Source: Lachnospiraceae bacterium (GTDB lineage: Bacteria; Bacillota; Clostridia; Lachnospirales; Lachnospiraceae). From it: 64,000 nucleotides of DNA. The stretch spans positions 1-64,000 of the forward strand of contig BLLU01000100.1 of NCBI GenBank assembly GCA_011959105.1, in the 5' to 3' direction. The position numbers and the translations under genes are program-made. Of this stretch, positions 27,865-35,920 are shown in pieces. Below the pieces are notes generated by a model that saw only the letters and a program-made list of their open reading frames with translations, was not told where the DNA came from and ran no database searches. Within the stretch, counting starts at the first letter, position 1, and the number at the start of each line of letters is the position of its first letter.

Positions 27865-29307
27865 ATGAGACTCTGGCAGAAAATATTTCTGTTGACGCTG
27901 TGCCTGACCGCATTGGCTGCCAATTCCATTTCCCTGGCGCTGCTGACCCGGAACCAGTCGGACAGTCTGGTTTTGGCGAAGGAAAGGATAGGCACAGTGT
28001 GTGATGGCGCGGTCCGGGAATTAGGGCATTTGATTCAGGAGGAAAAGGAAGCCAAGGGATGTCTGATGCTGACGGAAGCGGAAATTAGGGTAATGTTATC
28101 AAAAATCCGTCTTGATGAAAACGGACAACTCTTTTTCATTGGTTCCGGCGAAGACAGGTCTTTTCAAGGCGCAATGCAAGAGGGGGAAGGGATTGTCATT
28201 TCTGCTTTGGCGGGACGGCTTCTTCCGAAGGCGGAAGGCACCAGAACCGAACTTGTGGAGAAAGAAGGAAAAATTCAAATCCGCAGGGCAACCACGGTTT
28301 TTTGGGAGGGGAGATTCTACCGGGTGGAGGTGTATTCGGATTTGTCGGAACTGTTTGGGTGGTTCCGGGAGGATTTGGTATTTTGCCAGTGGATGAGCGG
28401 AACCGTTTCTCTTTTGACCGCAGTGATTCTGTTGTGTTCCATTCTATATTTGACCAGGCCCCTGAAACGTCTGGAGGTTGCCACGGAGCATATTGCCGGA
28501 GGGGAATACGGATATCGCATCCATGTTAAAGGCAATGACGAAATAGCGGAATTGTCCCGTCATATGAATGAGATGGCATCGGAAGTGGAGACCAGTATCC
28601 GGCGGGTAGAAGAACTTGCCCGGGAAAGGGAGACCTTTATCGCCAATATGGCTCATGAGTTAAAGACCCCCCTGACATCTATTCTGGGATTTGCCGATAT
28701 TATGACCATTAAGAGCAATATGGACGAGGCGGAGCGCCGGGAATATGCAGCTGTCATTTCGGCGGAGGCAAAAAGGCTGAAGATTCTTTCTTCCAGGCTA
28801 ATGGAACTGATTACTATTCAGGAGACGGCGTTGATTCTGCGTCCGATGAACTTGGGAGAACTGGCGGAGCGGGCGCTGGAGGTATTTTCCCCTGTCTGCG
28901 CGAAGCGGCAGTGCTGCGTACAAAGGAGGCTCCAGCCTCTGTGGGTGGAGGCGGATGAGGCTCTGCTTACTTCTCTTGTGCTGAACCTGTTGGATAATGC
29001 GTTGAAGGCATCTTTGCCCGGACAGGAGATTGGGGTTACACTGGAGGAGAGAGCAGGCAGCGCGGTCCTGGCGGTGCGTGACTACGGAACAGGAATACCA
29101 AAAGCGGAACTGGAGCGTGTGACGGAGGCATTTTATATGGTGGATAAGGCTCGTTCCCGCAGTGAAGGGGGTTCCGGGGTGGGACTTGCCCTGTGCAAAG
29201 CCATTGTGGAAGCCCATCATGGCAGTTTGCAGATCGAAAGCTGGGAGGGGCGGGGCAGCAGGGTTTCAGTGGCATTGCCTTTAAAGTCCCTACAGGAAAA
29301 AGCATAA
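27865..29307 (+). CDS. Sensor histidine kinase
   Basis: A 480-residue membrane kinase. Transmembrane helices near residues 5-27 and 175-197 bound an extracytoplasmic sensor of about 150 residues. A HAMP domain follows, then the phospho-acceptor region ANMAHELKTPLTSILGF and the ATPase motifs N (LNLLDNALKA), DYGTGIP and GSGVGLALCKA. The sensor has no domain that I recognise, so the signal is unknown. The partner is the regulator encoded immediately upstream. Confidence 0.94.
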   Translation: MRLWQKIFLLTLCLTALAANSISLALLTRNQSDSLVLAKERIGTVCDGAVRELGHLIQEEKEAKGCLMLTEAEIRVMLSKIRLDENGQLFFIGSGEDRSFQGAMQEGEGIVISALAGRLLPKAEGTRTELVEKEGKIQIRRATTVFWEGRFYRVEVYSDLSELFGWFREDLVFCQWMSGTVSLLTAVILLCSILYLTRPLKRLEVATEHIAGGEYGYRIHVKGNDEIAELSRHMNEMASEVETSIRRVEELARERETFIANMAHELKTPLTSILGFADIMTIKSNMDEAERREYAAVISAEAKRLKILSSRLMELITIQETALILRPMNLGELAERALEVFSPVCAKRQCCVQRRLQPLWVEADEALLTSLVLNLLDNALKASLPGQEIGVTLEERAGSAVLAVRDYGTGIPKAELERVTEAFYMVDKARSRSEGGSGVGLALCKAIVEAHHGSLQIESWEGRGSRVSVALPLKSLQEKA

Positions 29308-29324
29308 GGATGTGGGAATGATAA

Positions 29325-30161
29325 ATGAGAAAAACATGGATGATTGTGACAGTGGCACTGGCCGCGGTGATTCTGACAGCAGGTGTACTATTGCTGCCGG
29401 TGGTATATGCAGGCATTTTTGATGCGGGCAAAATTATATATGAAGAGGAGGCTTTGCCGGAAGAACTTATAATGGCGCCTGAACTTTTTATGGACAGATT
29501 TCGCTATCCGCTGCAGGAGGAAACGGAAAGCATGCCGAAGGCAGAGAGGGAAGTGCATGTGGCTGACTGTCGGAATATCCTGGGGCCGGAGATCTATGAG
29601 AGAGCTTTTGCGCTGGTGGGCCTGGAAGAAGAGGAACGCTATTGGGATGCCCTGTCGGCGGTAAAGGGGAGAAGTCTGTTCCTGCTTCAGACCCAGGCAG
29701 AAAAGGGAGGGAAAGAGTATCGTTTGGATGCAGCTATGAGCGATGCGTTGATTCCCTTTCTGATTTGCTGTAAAAGCGGCAAGGAGCCGTCTGAGGCGGA
29801 AGTGGGAGAGGCCGCAGAGGCGCTTGGCGTGCTTTGCGACTCGGAAACGGAGAGTCTGCGCCGCTATGTGGAGGAAATCGACGGAGTCTATGAGACCTGC
29901 CAGGAGTACCAAAATCGAGTGAGAGAACTGTATCTTTCCCTTTTGCGGGAAGGAGAGTCCATGGAGCCTGGGCAGGTGCAGGAGATCAGGGGAGAGATAC
30001 CCTTATGGGATTGCTGCGTTCGGGGGGAATGGCAGGTATGCGCGGACAACAGGGAGGCGGTGCTTGTATGCATGATGGGACAAGGCGCTCTGGTTTTGTA
30101 TTATGATGCCGTGGAGGGAGAATTCTGCGGGTATAGGATTCAGTTTTCGGATGCCTGGTGA
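29325..30161 (+). CDS. Hypothetical single-pass exported protein, 278 aa
   Basis: One hydrophobic N-terminal helix (residues 5-29) is followed by a soluble acidic, mostly helical domain. It is 17 bp downstream of the kinase gene and ends at a terminator, so it belongs to the two-component transcript and may act as an accessory to signal sensing. I do not recognise the family. Confidence 0.6.
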   Translation: MRKTWMIVTVALAAVILTAGVLLLPVVYAGIFDAGKIIYEEEALPEELIMAPELFMDRFRYPLQEETESMPKAEREVHVADCRNILGPEIYERAFALVGLEEEERYWDALSAVKGRSLFLLQTQAEKGGKEYRLDAAMSDALIPFLICCKSGKEPSEAEVGEAAEALGVLCDSETESLRRYVEEIDGVYETCQEYQNRVRELYLSLLREGESMEPGQVQEIRGEIPLWDCCVRGEWQVCADNREAVLVCMMGQGALVLYYDAVEGEFCGYRIQFSDAW

Positions 30162-30185
30162 GGAGGGTTCCGAAATAGCGTCAAG

Positions 30186-30219
30186 GACAGTTTCGGAGAC
30201 TGTCTTTGCTTTTTTTTTG
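30186..30219 (+). terminator. Terminator after the kinase operon
   Basis: GACAGT (30186-30191) and ACTGTC (30199-30204) form a short hairpin followed by a T-rich run of over ten bases. Confidence 0.65.
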
Positions 30220-30291
30220 CATTTTTTGGGGGATTTGCTGTAAAAGGATGTTTTATGATAGGGTCAGAAAAGAAGAAAGGAGTTTTTCAGT

Positions 30292-31062
30292 ATGAGAGTA
30301 AAAATTGTAAAGTTGACTTTCATGGCAATTTTCATGGCAATGCTGTCAGGCTGCGCCGGAAATACGCCTGTCCAGGGGGAGGGCGGAGCGATGCAGGCAA
30401 CCGGGGAGAGCGGACTGGTACAGAATCGGACTTCGGAAGAAAACGGAGCGGAGAATGACGCTTCTTCCGATGCCGTATCTCCGGCACCCGATACCGTTGA
30501 CGATTTGTATACGAGGGAGGAAGATATTCTGCCGATTACCCAGTCAGCGTCTGCCGGAGGAATCTCCTATGAAATCAAGAATGTGGAGTATACGGAAAGT
30601 TTTGGAAGCAGGAACCGGGAGAATCTGAATATATTTACGCCGGGGGCAGACACGGACAGTGAGGGCAATCTTTCGGAAGGATTTCGGTATCTGTTCCTTA
30701 CCATTACCTTTACCAATATCACGGACCAGTCCCGGGAGATTATTCGGACCGACAATGATATCTCGGCTATAGGGGATTCTCTGGTTACGATCCCGTGGGC
30801 GACCGAAGCCTGCTATTATGATGCGGATTGGACAGAGGGGACGGAGAACGAAAGGCATCATTGGGTATTGGAGCCCGGAGCGACCGTGACAAGCGAAATC
30901 GGATGGGTAGTCGGGAGCAGCGGCCGCCTCATGGAGGCGGATCCCACCCTGGAAGGCCGTATGGGTTCCATGGGGCCTTATCCACTTTATTATCATGTAA
31001 ATGAGTATGACGGGAGCAGCGCGAACGGCTATTTTATTGAGTTGGACGTAAAGGCGGAGTAG
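30292..31062 (+). CDS. Lipoprotein with Ig-like (DUF4352/DUF5067-type) domain
   Basis: A 256-residue lipoprotein: signal peptide ending in LSGC (about residue 21), a Ser/Glu-rich spacer, and from about residue 80 a beta-rich domain (ISYEIKNVEYTESFG, FRYLFLTITFTNITD) of the type often called DUF4352 or DUF5067 in clostridia. Such domains are small extracellular Ig-like folds of unknown ligand. It heads a run of genes for an ABC exporter and likely works with it on the cell surface. AAAGGAG precedes ATG 30292. Confidence 0.72.
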   Translation: MRVKIVKLTFMAIFMAMLSGCAGNTPVQGEGGAMQATGESGLVQNRTSEENGAENDASSDAVSPAPDTVDDLYTREEDILPITQSASAGGISYEIKNVEYTESFGSRNRENLNIFTPGADTDSEGNLSEGFRYLFLTITFTNITDQSREIIRTDNDISAIGDSLVTIPWATEACYYDADWTEGTENERHHWVLEPGATVTSEIGWVVGSSGRLMEADPTLEGRMGSMGPYPLYYHVNEYDGSSANGYFIELDVKAE

Positions 31063-31064
31063 AG

Positions 31065-31874
31065 ATGGCAGGTATTTTGAAATTTGAGTTGGACAGAGCG
31101 TTTAAAAACCGGCGTATGGGGGGCGTCTTGCTGATTGGCTTAAGTATCAGCCTCTGGCATTTGTGGGAGTACATTGTACCGGTGAGGGATTATGTCAATG
31201 GGGGCGGTTATCCTCTGTCATCTTTCAACAAATGGATGGGTGGGGAGAATTACTCCTTCCAGGGTTCTTTGTATTTTATGTGGCTGCCCATGCTCTGCGC
31301 GCTTCCCCACAATACAAGTTTTGTATCTGATTGTGCCTGGGGCTATGGGAGTCAGGTGACGGTACGGGGCGGATGGAGAAAGTATCTGGCGGCAAAATAT
31401 CTGGCGGTATTCTTAAGCGGCGCTGTGGTTGCCGTCCTGCCTCTGGCGTTTGATTTTTTGAGTACCAACCTTTTTCTTCCGGCCGTAATGCCCCAAGCGG
31501 GAATGGGGCTTGCGCCGATTGGGGAGGAATCCTTTCTGGGAGCGCTTTATTTCAGTAATCCTGTTTTGTATCTGCTGTTTTACCTGGGGATGGACGGGCT
31601 GTTTTACGGATTATTCAATACCCTTTCTCTTGCTGCCGCAGTATTTTTCAGGAACCGCTTTGCCGTACAACTGACGCCTTTTTTGGTTTACACCTTTTTA
31701 TTCTCCGTGGGAACCACGGCCATGGAGTTCTCGGCGTGTCCCGGAGGCTTTCTGCGGCCCAGCCAGCAGTTTATCCCTGCTCCGAATTGGATGCTGGGGG
31801 AACTGGGGGCGCTTTTAGGCGCAGGAGCAGTGTTTTTTCTCTATTTCAAAAATAAGGAGAAGGCATTCTTATGA
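31065..31874 (+). CDS. ABC-2 family membrane protein (exporter subunit)
   Basis: A 269-residue protein with six or so hydrophobic segments, starting 2 bp after the lipoprotein gene stops. It has the look of lantibiotic-immunity-type or ABC-2 permeases (a Gly/Pro-poor first helix, a long loop with SFQGSLYFMWLPMLCALP, and a terminal helix). Together with the next permease and the ATPase it would form an exporter. The substrate is unknown. Confidence 0.7.
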   Translation: MAGILKFELDRAFKNRRMGGVLLIGLSISLWHLWEYIVPVRDYVNGGGYPLSSFNKWMGGENYSFQGSLYFMWLPMLCALPHNTSFVSDCAWGYGSQVTVRGGWRKYLAAKYLAVFLSGAVVAVLPLAFDFLSTNLFLPAVMPQAGMGLAPIGEESFLGALYFSNPVLYLLFYLGMDGLFYGLFNTLSLAAAVFFRNRFAVQLTPFLVYTFLFSVGTTAMEFSACPGGFLRPSQQFIPAPNWMLGELGALLGAGAVFFLYFKNKEKAFL

Positions 31875-32707
31875 AGAAAAGTTTGCGAAGATTGGGAAAA
31901 CTGATTTTGTACGATCTGAATTATGGGTATCGGGATTGCAGGCTGAAATGGCTGGGCGCGTTCCTGGTCCAGGTTTATTTTGTAAACATGGCGTATCAGT
32001 GGTGCGCCGGGGCCCGGGGGCAGATGGGGGTACTGGGATACCTGACCTGGCTTTTCCGGGGAATGCCGGAATATTTTGCGGTGGAAACAGGACGGTTTGA
32101 GATTCCTGTACCCTGGCTGATGCTTCATGCCTGTCTGCTGTTTCTTGTGGGATTTTATCCGGCGGCTGATCTGACCCGCAGCGGCGGCCAGGCGTTGGTG
32201 CGGACAGGAAAGCGCAGACACTGGCTGCTTGGCAAGGCGGTATGGGTGCTCTGTACCGTGACGACATACTACTGTCTGCTGACTGTGGTTCTGATCATCT
32301 GCGCATTGCTGACAGGAGGGATTGCCTGTTCAGGGGAAGCCATGAAATTTCTGTATGGAATGGAGATGGAGGAAATAGAGGGCATGGAAATCATTCTCTC
32401 CTGGTGGATTGCGCCATATCTGGTTTCCCTGACCCTGTGCCTGGCGGAAATGACACTCTCCCTTGTGCTGGAGCCGGTACTGGCACTATTTCTCATGTTG
32501 GGGTACCTGACGGCTTCCGTTTTCTGGACGATGCCTGTGCTGCTGGGAAATTACGCCATGTTGCTGCGCCGGGACTTTTGGCAGGGGCATGAAGACATTT
32601 CCTTCATTAACTGTCTGGCGGCATGTGGGATATGTATTGGGGCGGCGTTGACAACGGGCTGCCTGTATATAAAGAAGAAAGATATTTTTCCGACTGAAAA
32701 TATATAA
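31871..32707 (+). CDS. ABC-type membrane protein (second exporter subunit)
   Basis: A 278-residue protein with about six transmembrane helices, overlapping the previous gene by 4 bp (ATGA), a sign of coupled translation. It is not obviously a duplicate of its neighbour. Together with the 31065 product it probably forms a heteromeric permease. No specific family is recognised. Confidence 0.68.
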   Translation: MKKSLRRLGKLILYDLNYGYRDCRLKWLGAFLVQVYFVNMAYQWCAGARGQMGVLGYLTWLFRGMPEYFAVETGRFEIPVPWLMLHACLLFLVGFYPAADLTRSGGQALVRTGKRRHWLLGKAVWVLCTVTTYYCLLTVVLIICALLTGGIACSGEAMKFLYGMEMEEIEGMEIILSWWIAPYLVSLTLCLAEMTLSLVLEPVLALFLMLGYLTASVFWTMPVLLGNYAMLLRRDFWQGHEDISFINCLAACGICIGAALTTGCLYIKKKDIFPTENI

Positions 32708-32729
32708 AATTGAAGATAGAGGTGGTGGG

Positions 32730-33362
32730 ATGAAGATCGTAGTAAGCCATGCAACCAAGGAGATTCATGGCATAAAAGTACTGAAGGATGTAAGTATGGC
32801 TCTGGAAAGCGGCTCGGTATACGGCTTTCTGGGAAGAAACGGTTCCGGAAAGACCATGATGATGCGGGCCCTGTGCGGATTTATTTCCCTTACGGAAGGA
32901 AGCATCGAGATGGATGGGAGCCGTCTGGGAAGCGGGGAGGACTTTCCCCGGAATCTGGGAATGCTTTTGGAGACGCCTGTATTCCTGCCGGAACGCACGG
33001 GGTATGAAAATCTCCGCCTCCTGGCTGCCATCAGGGGAGAGGCCGCCGGGGATGACATTCGAAAAGCATTGGAGCAGGTGGGACTGGACCGCGGGGATAG
33101 ACGGAAGGTGGGAAAGTATTCCCTGGGAATGCGCCAGCGTCTGGGAATTGCCTGCGCCATTATGGAAGGGCCGGAACTTCTGATTCTGGATGAGCCCTTC
33201 AACGGACTGGATGAAGGCGGCTGCAAAATGCTGAGGGAGTTGATCGTTCGGTATCGGAAGGAAGGCTGCCTGATTGTACTGGCCTGCCACGACAGGGAGG
33301 AACTGGAATTTTTGTCCGATACGATTTACAGGGTGGATAGCGGTAGTTTTACATTGATGTGA
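32730..33362 (+). CDS. ABC transporter ATP-binding protein
   Basis: A 210-residue ATPase with Walker A GRNGSGKTMM, the signature YSLGMRQRL, Walker B LLILDEPFNGLD and a switch His in ACHDREEL. It is short, ending soon after the switch loop as in small ABC-2/immunity-type ATPases. AGAGGTGG precedes ATG 32730. It energises the two membrane proteins encoded upstream. Confidence 0.92.
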   Translation: MKIVVSHATKEIHGIKVLKDVSMALESGSVYGFLGRNGSGKTMMMRALCGFISLTEGSIEMDGSRLGSGEDFPRNLGMLLETPVFLPERTGYENLRLLAAIRGEAAGDDIRKALEQVGLDRGDRRKVGKYSLGMRQRLGIACAIMEGPELLILDEPFNGLDEGGCKMLRELIVRYRKEGCLIVLACHDREELEFLSDTIYRVDSGSFTLM

Positions 33363-33373
33363 GGTGGAGCAGG

Positions 33374-33937
33374 ATGGGAAAAAAGATTGTGCTGATTTTG
33401 CTTTTGCTGATTTCCTGTGTCGTGGGTTATCGGATTTTCCAGGTGAACCTGCGATATCCCAGTCCGAAGATATGGACAGGCGGGCTGCAGGATACAATTC
33501 TGGCGGGGAATTACAGGATAACCTTTTCGAACTGGCAGTGGGCGGACGGTGCGCTGCTGCAGGAGCTTTGTCCGGGCTATTGCATGTTTGTGGATGAAAA
33601 CGGAATGGAATATCCCACGGAACGTGAAAGGGTGGGGCTAATTACGCTGAGAGTCGAGAAACAGAAGGAGGACGGCAGTATACTGGATTTGACTGACATG
33701 GCCTTTGAATCCGGAGCCTGGGGAAATCAGTTTGATATGGAACTGATGTACCTGCTGAATCCACAACTGGAGGGACTGAGCCTGCAGATGGAAGAGGGGG
33801 AGTGCAGGGACATCATTTTTCCCATGATTATGTCGGATTTACAGTTTGCGCAGAGCGCATGGGAGCGGATTGATGAAAGGGAGTTCTATATGGTGCTGGC
33901 GTATTATCCGATGAAGCTGCGGTTCCGATGCAGGTGA
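33374..33937 (+). CDS. Hypothetical exported protein at the end of the ABC operon
   Basis: A 187-residue protein with an N-terminal hydrophobic signal/anchor (KKIVLILLLLISCVVGY) and a beta-rich remainder that recalls the Ig-like domain of the operon's lipoprotein. ATG 33374 with GAGGTGG upstream is preferred over GTG 33359. It starts just after the ATPase gene. I cannot name the family; a surface accessory role is inferred from context only. Confidence 0.58.
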   Translation: MGKKIVLILLLLISCVVGYRIFQVNLRYPSPKIWTGGLQDTILAGNYRITFSNWQWADGALLQELCPGYCMFVDENGMEYPTERERVGLITLRVEKQKEDGSILDLTDMAFESGAWGNQFDMELMYLLNPQLEGLSLQMEEGECRDIIFPMIMSDLQFAQSAWERIDEREFYMVLAYYPMKLRFRCR

Positions 33938-34013
33938 GAACTATTCTGCCGCTTTCGATCTGTAAAAACCTTTGGTTTGAGGGGGGCGTGGATCCCGCTG
34001 TTAACATGGAGAT

Positions 34014-34040
34014 AAAAAAGAACCCCATCAAATGAGGTTC
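34014..34040 (-). terminator. Terminator for the tRNA-Gly gene
   Basis: Read on the minus strand, GAACCTCA pairs with TGGGGTTC around a 5-nt loop and is followed by a T6 run, directly downstream of the tRNA. Confidence 0.85.
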
Positions 34041-34044
34041 CGAG

Positions 34045-34115
34045 AGCAGATAACGGGAGTCGAACCCGCCTTTCCAGCTTGGGAAGCTAGCGTTCTACCG
34101 ATGAACCATATCTGC
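34045..34115 (-). tRNA. tRNA-Gly (anticodon CCC)
   Basis: On the minus strand a full cloverleaf can be drawn: acceptor GCAGATA/TATCTGC (7 bp), D-arm GTTC/GAAC, anticodon stem CTAGC/GCTGG with loop TTCCCAA, and T-arm GCGGG/CCCGT with loop TTCGACT. The anticodon CCC reads GGG (Gly). CCA is not encoded. It lies alone between a promoter and terminator. Confidence 0.95.
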
Positions 34116-34132
34116 ACTTTCAAACAATGAAA

Positions 34133-34161
34133 AGTATACCACAAAGAGTTCTCTTTGTAAA
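34133..34161 (-). promoter_or_regulatory. Promoter of tRNA-Gly
   Basis: On the minus strand TTTACA, a 17-bp spacer and TATACT, about 17 bp before the mature tRNA. Confidence 0.75.
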
Positions 34162-34239
34162 CCACTAATTTAAAATTCGATTCATTTATCATTCGGATAA
34201 GAGCGGATGCCGGTATTATTGATCCTTGTAAAAACACGA

Positions 34240-34269
34240 TTGACAGTTTCCTTTTTCCTGTGGTACATT
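34240..34269 (+). promoter_or_regulatory. Promoter of the broken effector-domain gene
   Basis: TTGACA (34240-34245), 18-bp spacer, TACATT (34264-34269). Confidence 0.5.
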
Positions 34270-34314
34270 ATATACAATATTTCATATTAACAAAAGACAA
34301 AAGGAGTTTTCATC

Positions 34315-34696
34315 ATGACATTGTATGAGAAATTCTGCTGGTACTTTTGACGAATGGTTTTCAAAGCAGAAACCGGGTTTATTTCCGAAGGACTTTTTAT
34401 TTTGGGACGGCAGTGGATTCCGTTGGCTCTATTTATATGAAGATGGAATGGACGTACCGAAGGAATTTGAGATCATTGATTTTCAAGGCGGTTTTTATGC
34501 CGTGGCAACGGATATTGATGAAAAAACGGATATGGAAGCCTTGAAAAGAGAAGTCGACTTGTTTCTGGAAGAAAACGGGTTTGAACGGGATCCGTCGCGG
34601 CAGGAGTTGGGTCATATTATAACTTCGCCTGCCGCGCAAAAAATAATGGGGTATAACCAAATGGATTATTATTCTCCCATAAAGGCCAAAGAGTAA
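34315..34696 (+). pseudogene. Small GyrI/AraC-effector-like protein, frameshifted near its start
   Basis: The ribosome site AAAGGAG (about 34299) serves ATG 34315, whose frame reads MTLYEKFCWYF and stops. The real body continues in the +1 frame from about 34335: GTFDEWFSKQKPGLFPKDFL onward to 34696. Relatives that I recall read MTLYEK followed by a short link to GTFDEWF, so a 1-base gain or 2-base loss near 34330-34342 splits the gene. The body resembles stand-alone effector-binding domains annotated with AraC regulators. A start at ATG 34325 would give 123 residues but lacks a ribosome site. Confidence 0.6.
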
Positions 34697-34700
34697 GGCG

Positions 34701-34732
34701 ATCTACCGCAGGGAACCTGCGGTAGATTTTTT
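34701..34732 (+). terminator. Terminator after the 34315 gene
   Basis: ATCTACCGCAGG and CCTGCGGTAGAT form a perfect 12-bp stem with a 3-nt loop and a T6 run. Confidence 0.97.
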
Positions 34733-34771
34733 GCTGTGTTTCAGGTATGAACTGCAGGGAAGAGGAGGTAA

Positions 34772-34948
34772 GTGTGTAAAGAAATTCTAAACGGTCAAAG
34801 TATGCCCGCTAAGAATTTCTAAGTTACACACAGAAGAATCGCAGGAGAAGCGATTCTTCACACGGATTATTTGTGCCGCCGCAGGCGGCATGCCGGGAAG
34901 TTTGAAAGTAAACTTTCAAATATTGATTGGAGTATGCGCTGAAGCGCA
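34772..34948 (+). other. Chain of five hairpins upstream of traX
   Basis: Five inverted repeats follow one another: GTGTGTAA/TTACACAC extended by AGAAATTCT-type arms (34772-34831), GAAGAATCGC/GCGATTCTTC (34833-34859), TGCCGCC/GGCGGCA (34874-34890), TTTGAAAG/CTTTCAAA (34901-34920) and TGCGCT/AGCGCA (34935-34948). The last ends just before the ribosome site of traX. It could be a structured leader RNA, a decayed repeat element, or both. Confidence 0.5.
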
Positions 34949-34962
34949 CAGGGGGTATAAGG

Positions 34963-35724
34963 ATGGAACAGACTACACATAGGAGGCGTTTGGAACTCAG
35001 CGGCAGCGCCTTGAAAATCATTGCCATGGTCACCATGCTGATTGATCATATCGGCGCGGCGGTGCTGGTGCGGTATCTCCTGGGGATGCAGAGCCATATT
35101 GGCAGCATAGAGGCTTATAATCAGTTGTTTATCCTGTACCGGGTGCTGAGGGGAATTGGCCGGATCTCCTTTCCCATCTACTGCTTTCTGCTGGTGGAGG
35201 GATTTCAGAAGACCCGGAATCTGAAAAAATACATCCTGCGGCTGGGAATTTTCGCGGTTATCGCAGAAGTGCCTTTTGACTTGTGCTTTTCGTCCAGAGT
35301 TGTTTGCCTGGAACACCAGAGTGTTATGCTGACCTTGCTGGTGGGCGTTATCACCATGTGGGGCGTATCTCTGCTGGAGGCCCGTGTAAGGGACAGGCGT
35401 CTGCTGGTACCCTGTGCTGCCGCGGTTATTGCTGCAGGAGCGGCCGGGGCGGAACTGCTGCGGACGGATTACGGCTATATGGGTGTGGCCTGTATCATGG
35501 TGTTGTATGCGCTGCGCCGTGTCAAATGGATGCAGATGCTGGGAGGCTGTCTGGTTTTCCTGTGGGAGATATGGGCCCCCATTGCTTTTATCCCCATCGC
35601 CTGTTACAACGGCAGGAGAGGACTGAATTTAAAATATCTGTTTTATCTTTTTTATCCCCTGCATCTGCTTATTCTGTATCTGATCTGTGTATGGATGGGG
35701 ACCGGGCATATTCCGGCAATTTGA
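34963..35724 (+). CDS. TraX family membrane protein
   Basis: A 253-residue protein with about seven hydrophobic helices and the TraX-like opening LSGSALKIIAMVTMLIDHIG. TraX of F plasmids acetylates pilin, but the family is also widespread on chromosomes as likely membrane acyltransferases, which is the more probable role here. ATG 34963 with AGGGGG upstream is chosen over an earlier GTG/ATG at 34927. It stands alone. Confidence 0.85.
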   Translation: MEQTTHRRRLELSGSALKIIAMVTMLIDHIGAAVLVRYLLGMQSHIGSIEAYNQLFILYRVLRGIGRISFPIYCFLLVEGFQKTRNLKKYILRLGIFAVIAEVPFDLCFSSRVVCLEHQSVMLTLLVGVITMWGVSLLEARVRDRRLLVPCAAAVIAAGAAGAELLRTDYGYMGVACIMVLYALRRVKWMQMLGGCLVFLWEIWAPIAFIPIACYNGRRGLNLKYLFYLFYPLHLLILYLICVWMGTGHIPAI

Positions 35725-35797
35725 TTTATTATGAAAGGAATCCCGGCCCTGCGCCGACAGGGAATATGCGGCATCTTATTATAGTAGGAATGGCCGA

Positions 35798-35826
35798 TTG
35801 ACGGATTTACCGTTTTAAGGTAAACT
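35798..35826 (+). promoter_or_regulatory. Promoter before the GH105 gene
   Basis: TTGACG (35798-35803), a 17-bp spacer and TAAACT (35821-35826). The motif TTTACCGTTTTAAGGTAAA spans the spacer as an inverted repeat and could be an operator. Confidence 0.6.
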
Positions 35827-35920
35827 GGGATTAAAATAAGAGACAGTATTTGCCGGAAGAGCAGTCGGAAAACATCCGCTGCGGTTCGGACAGATGCGGG
35901 AACGGTAGGAGGAACTGAGG

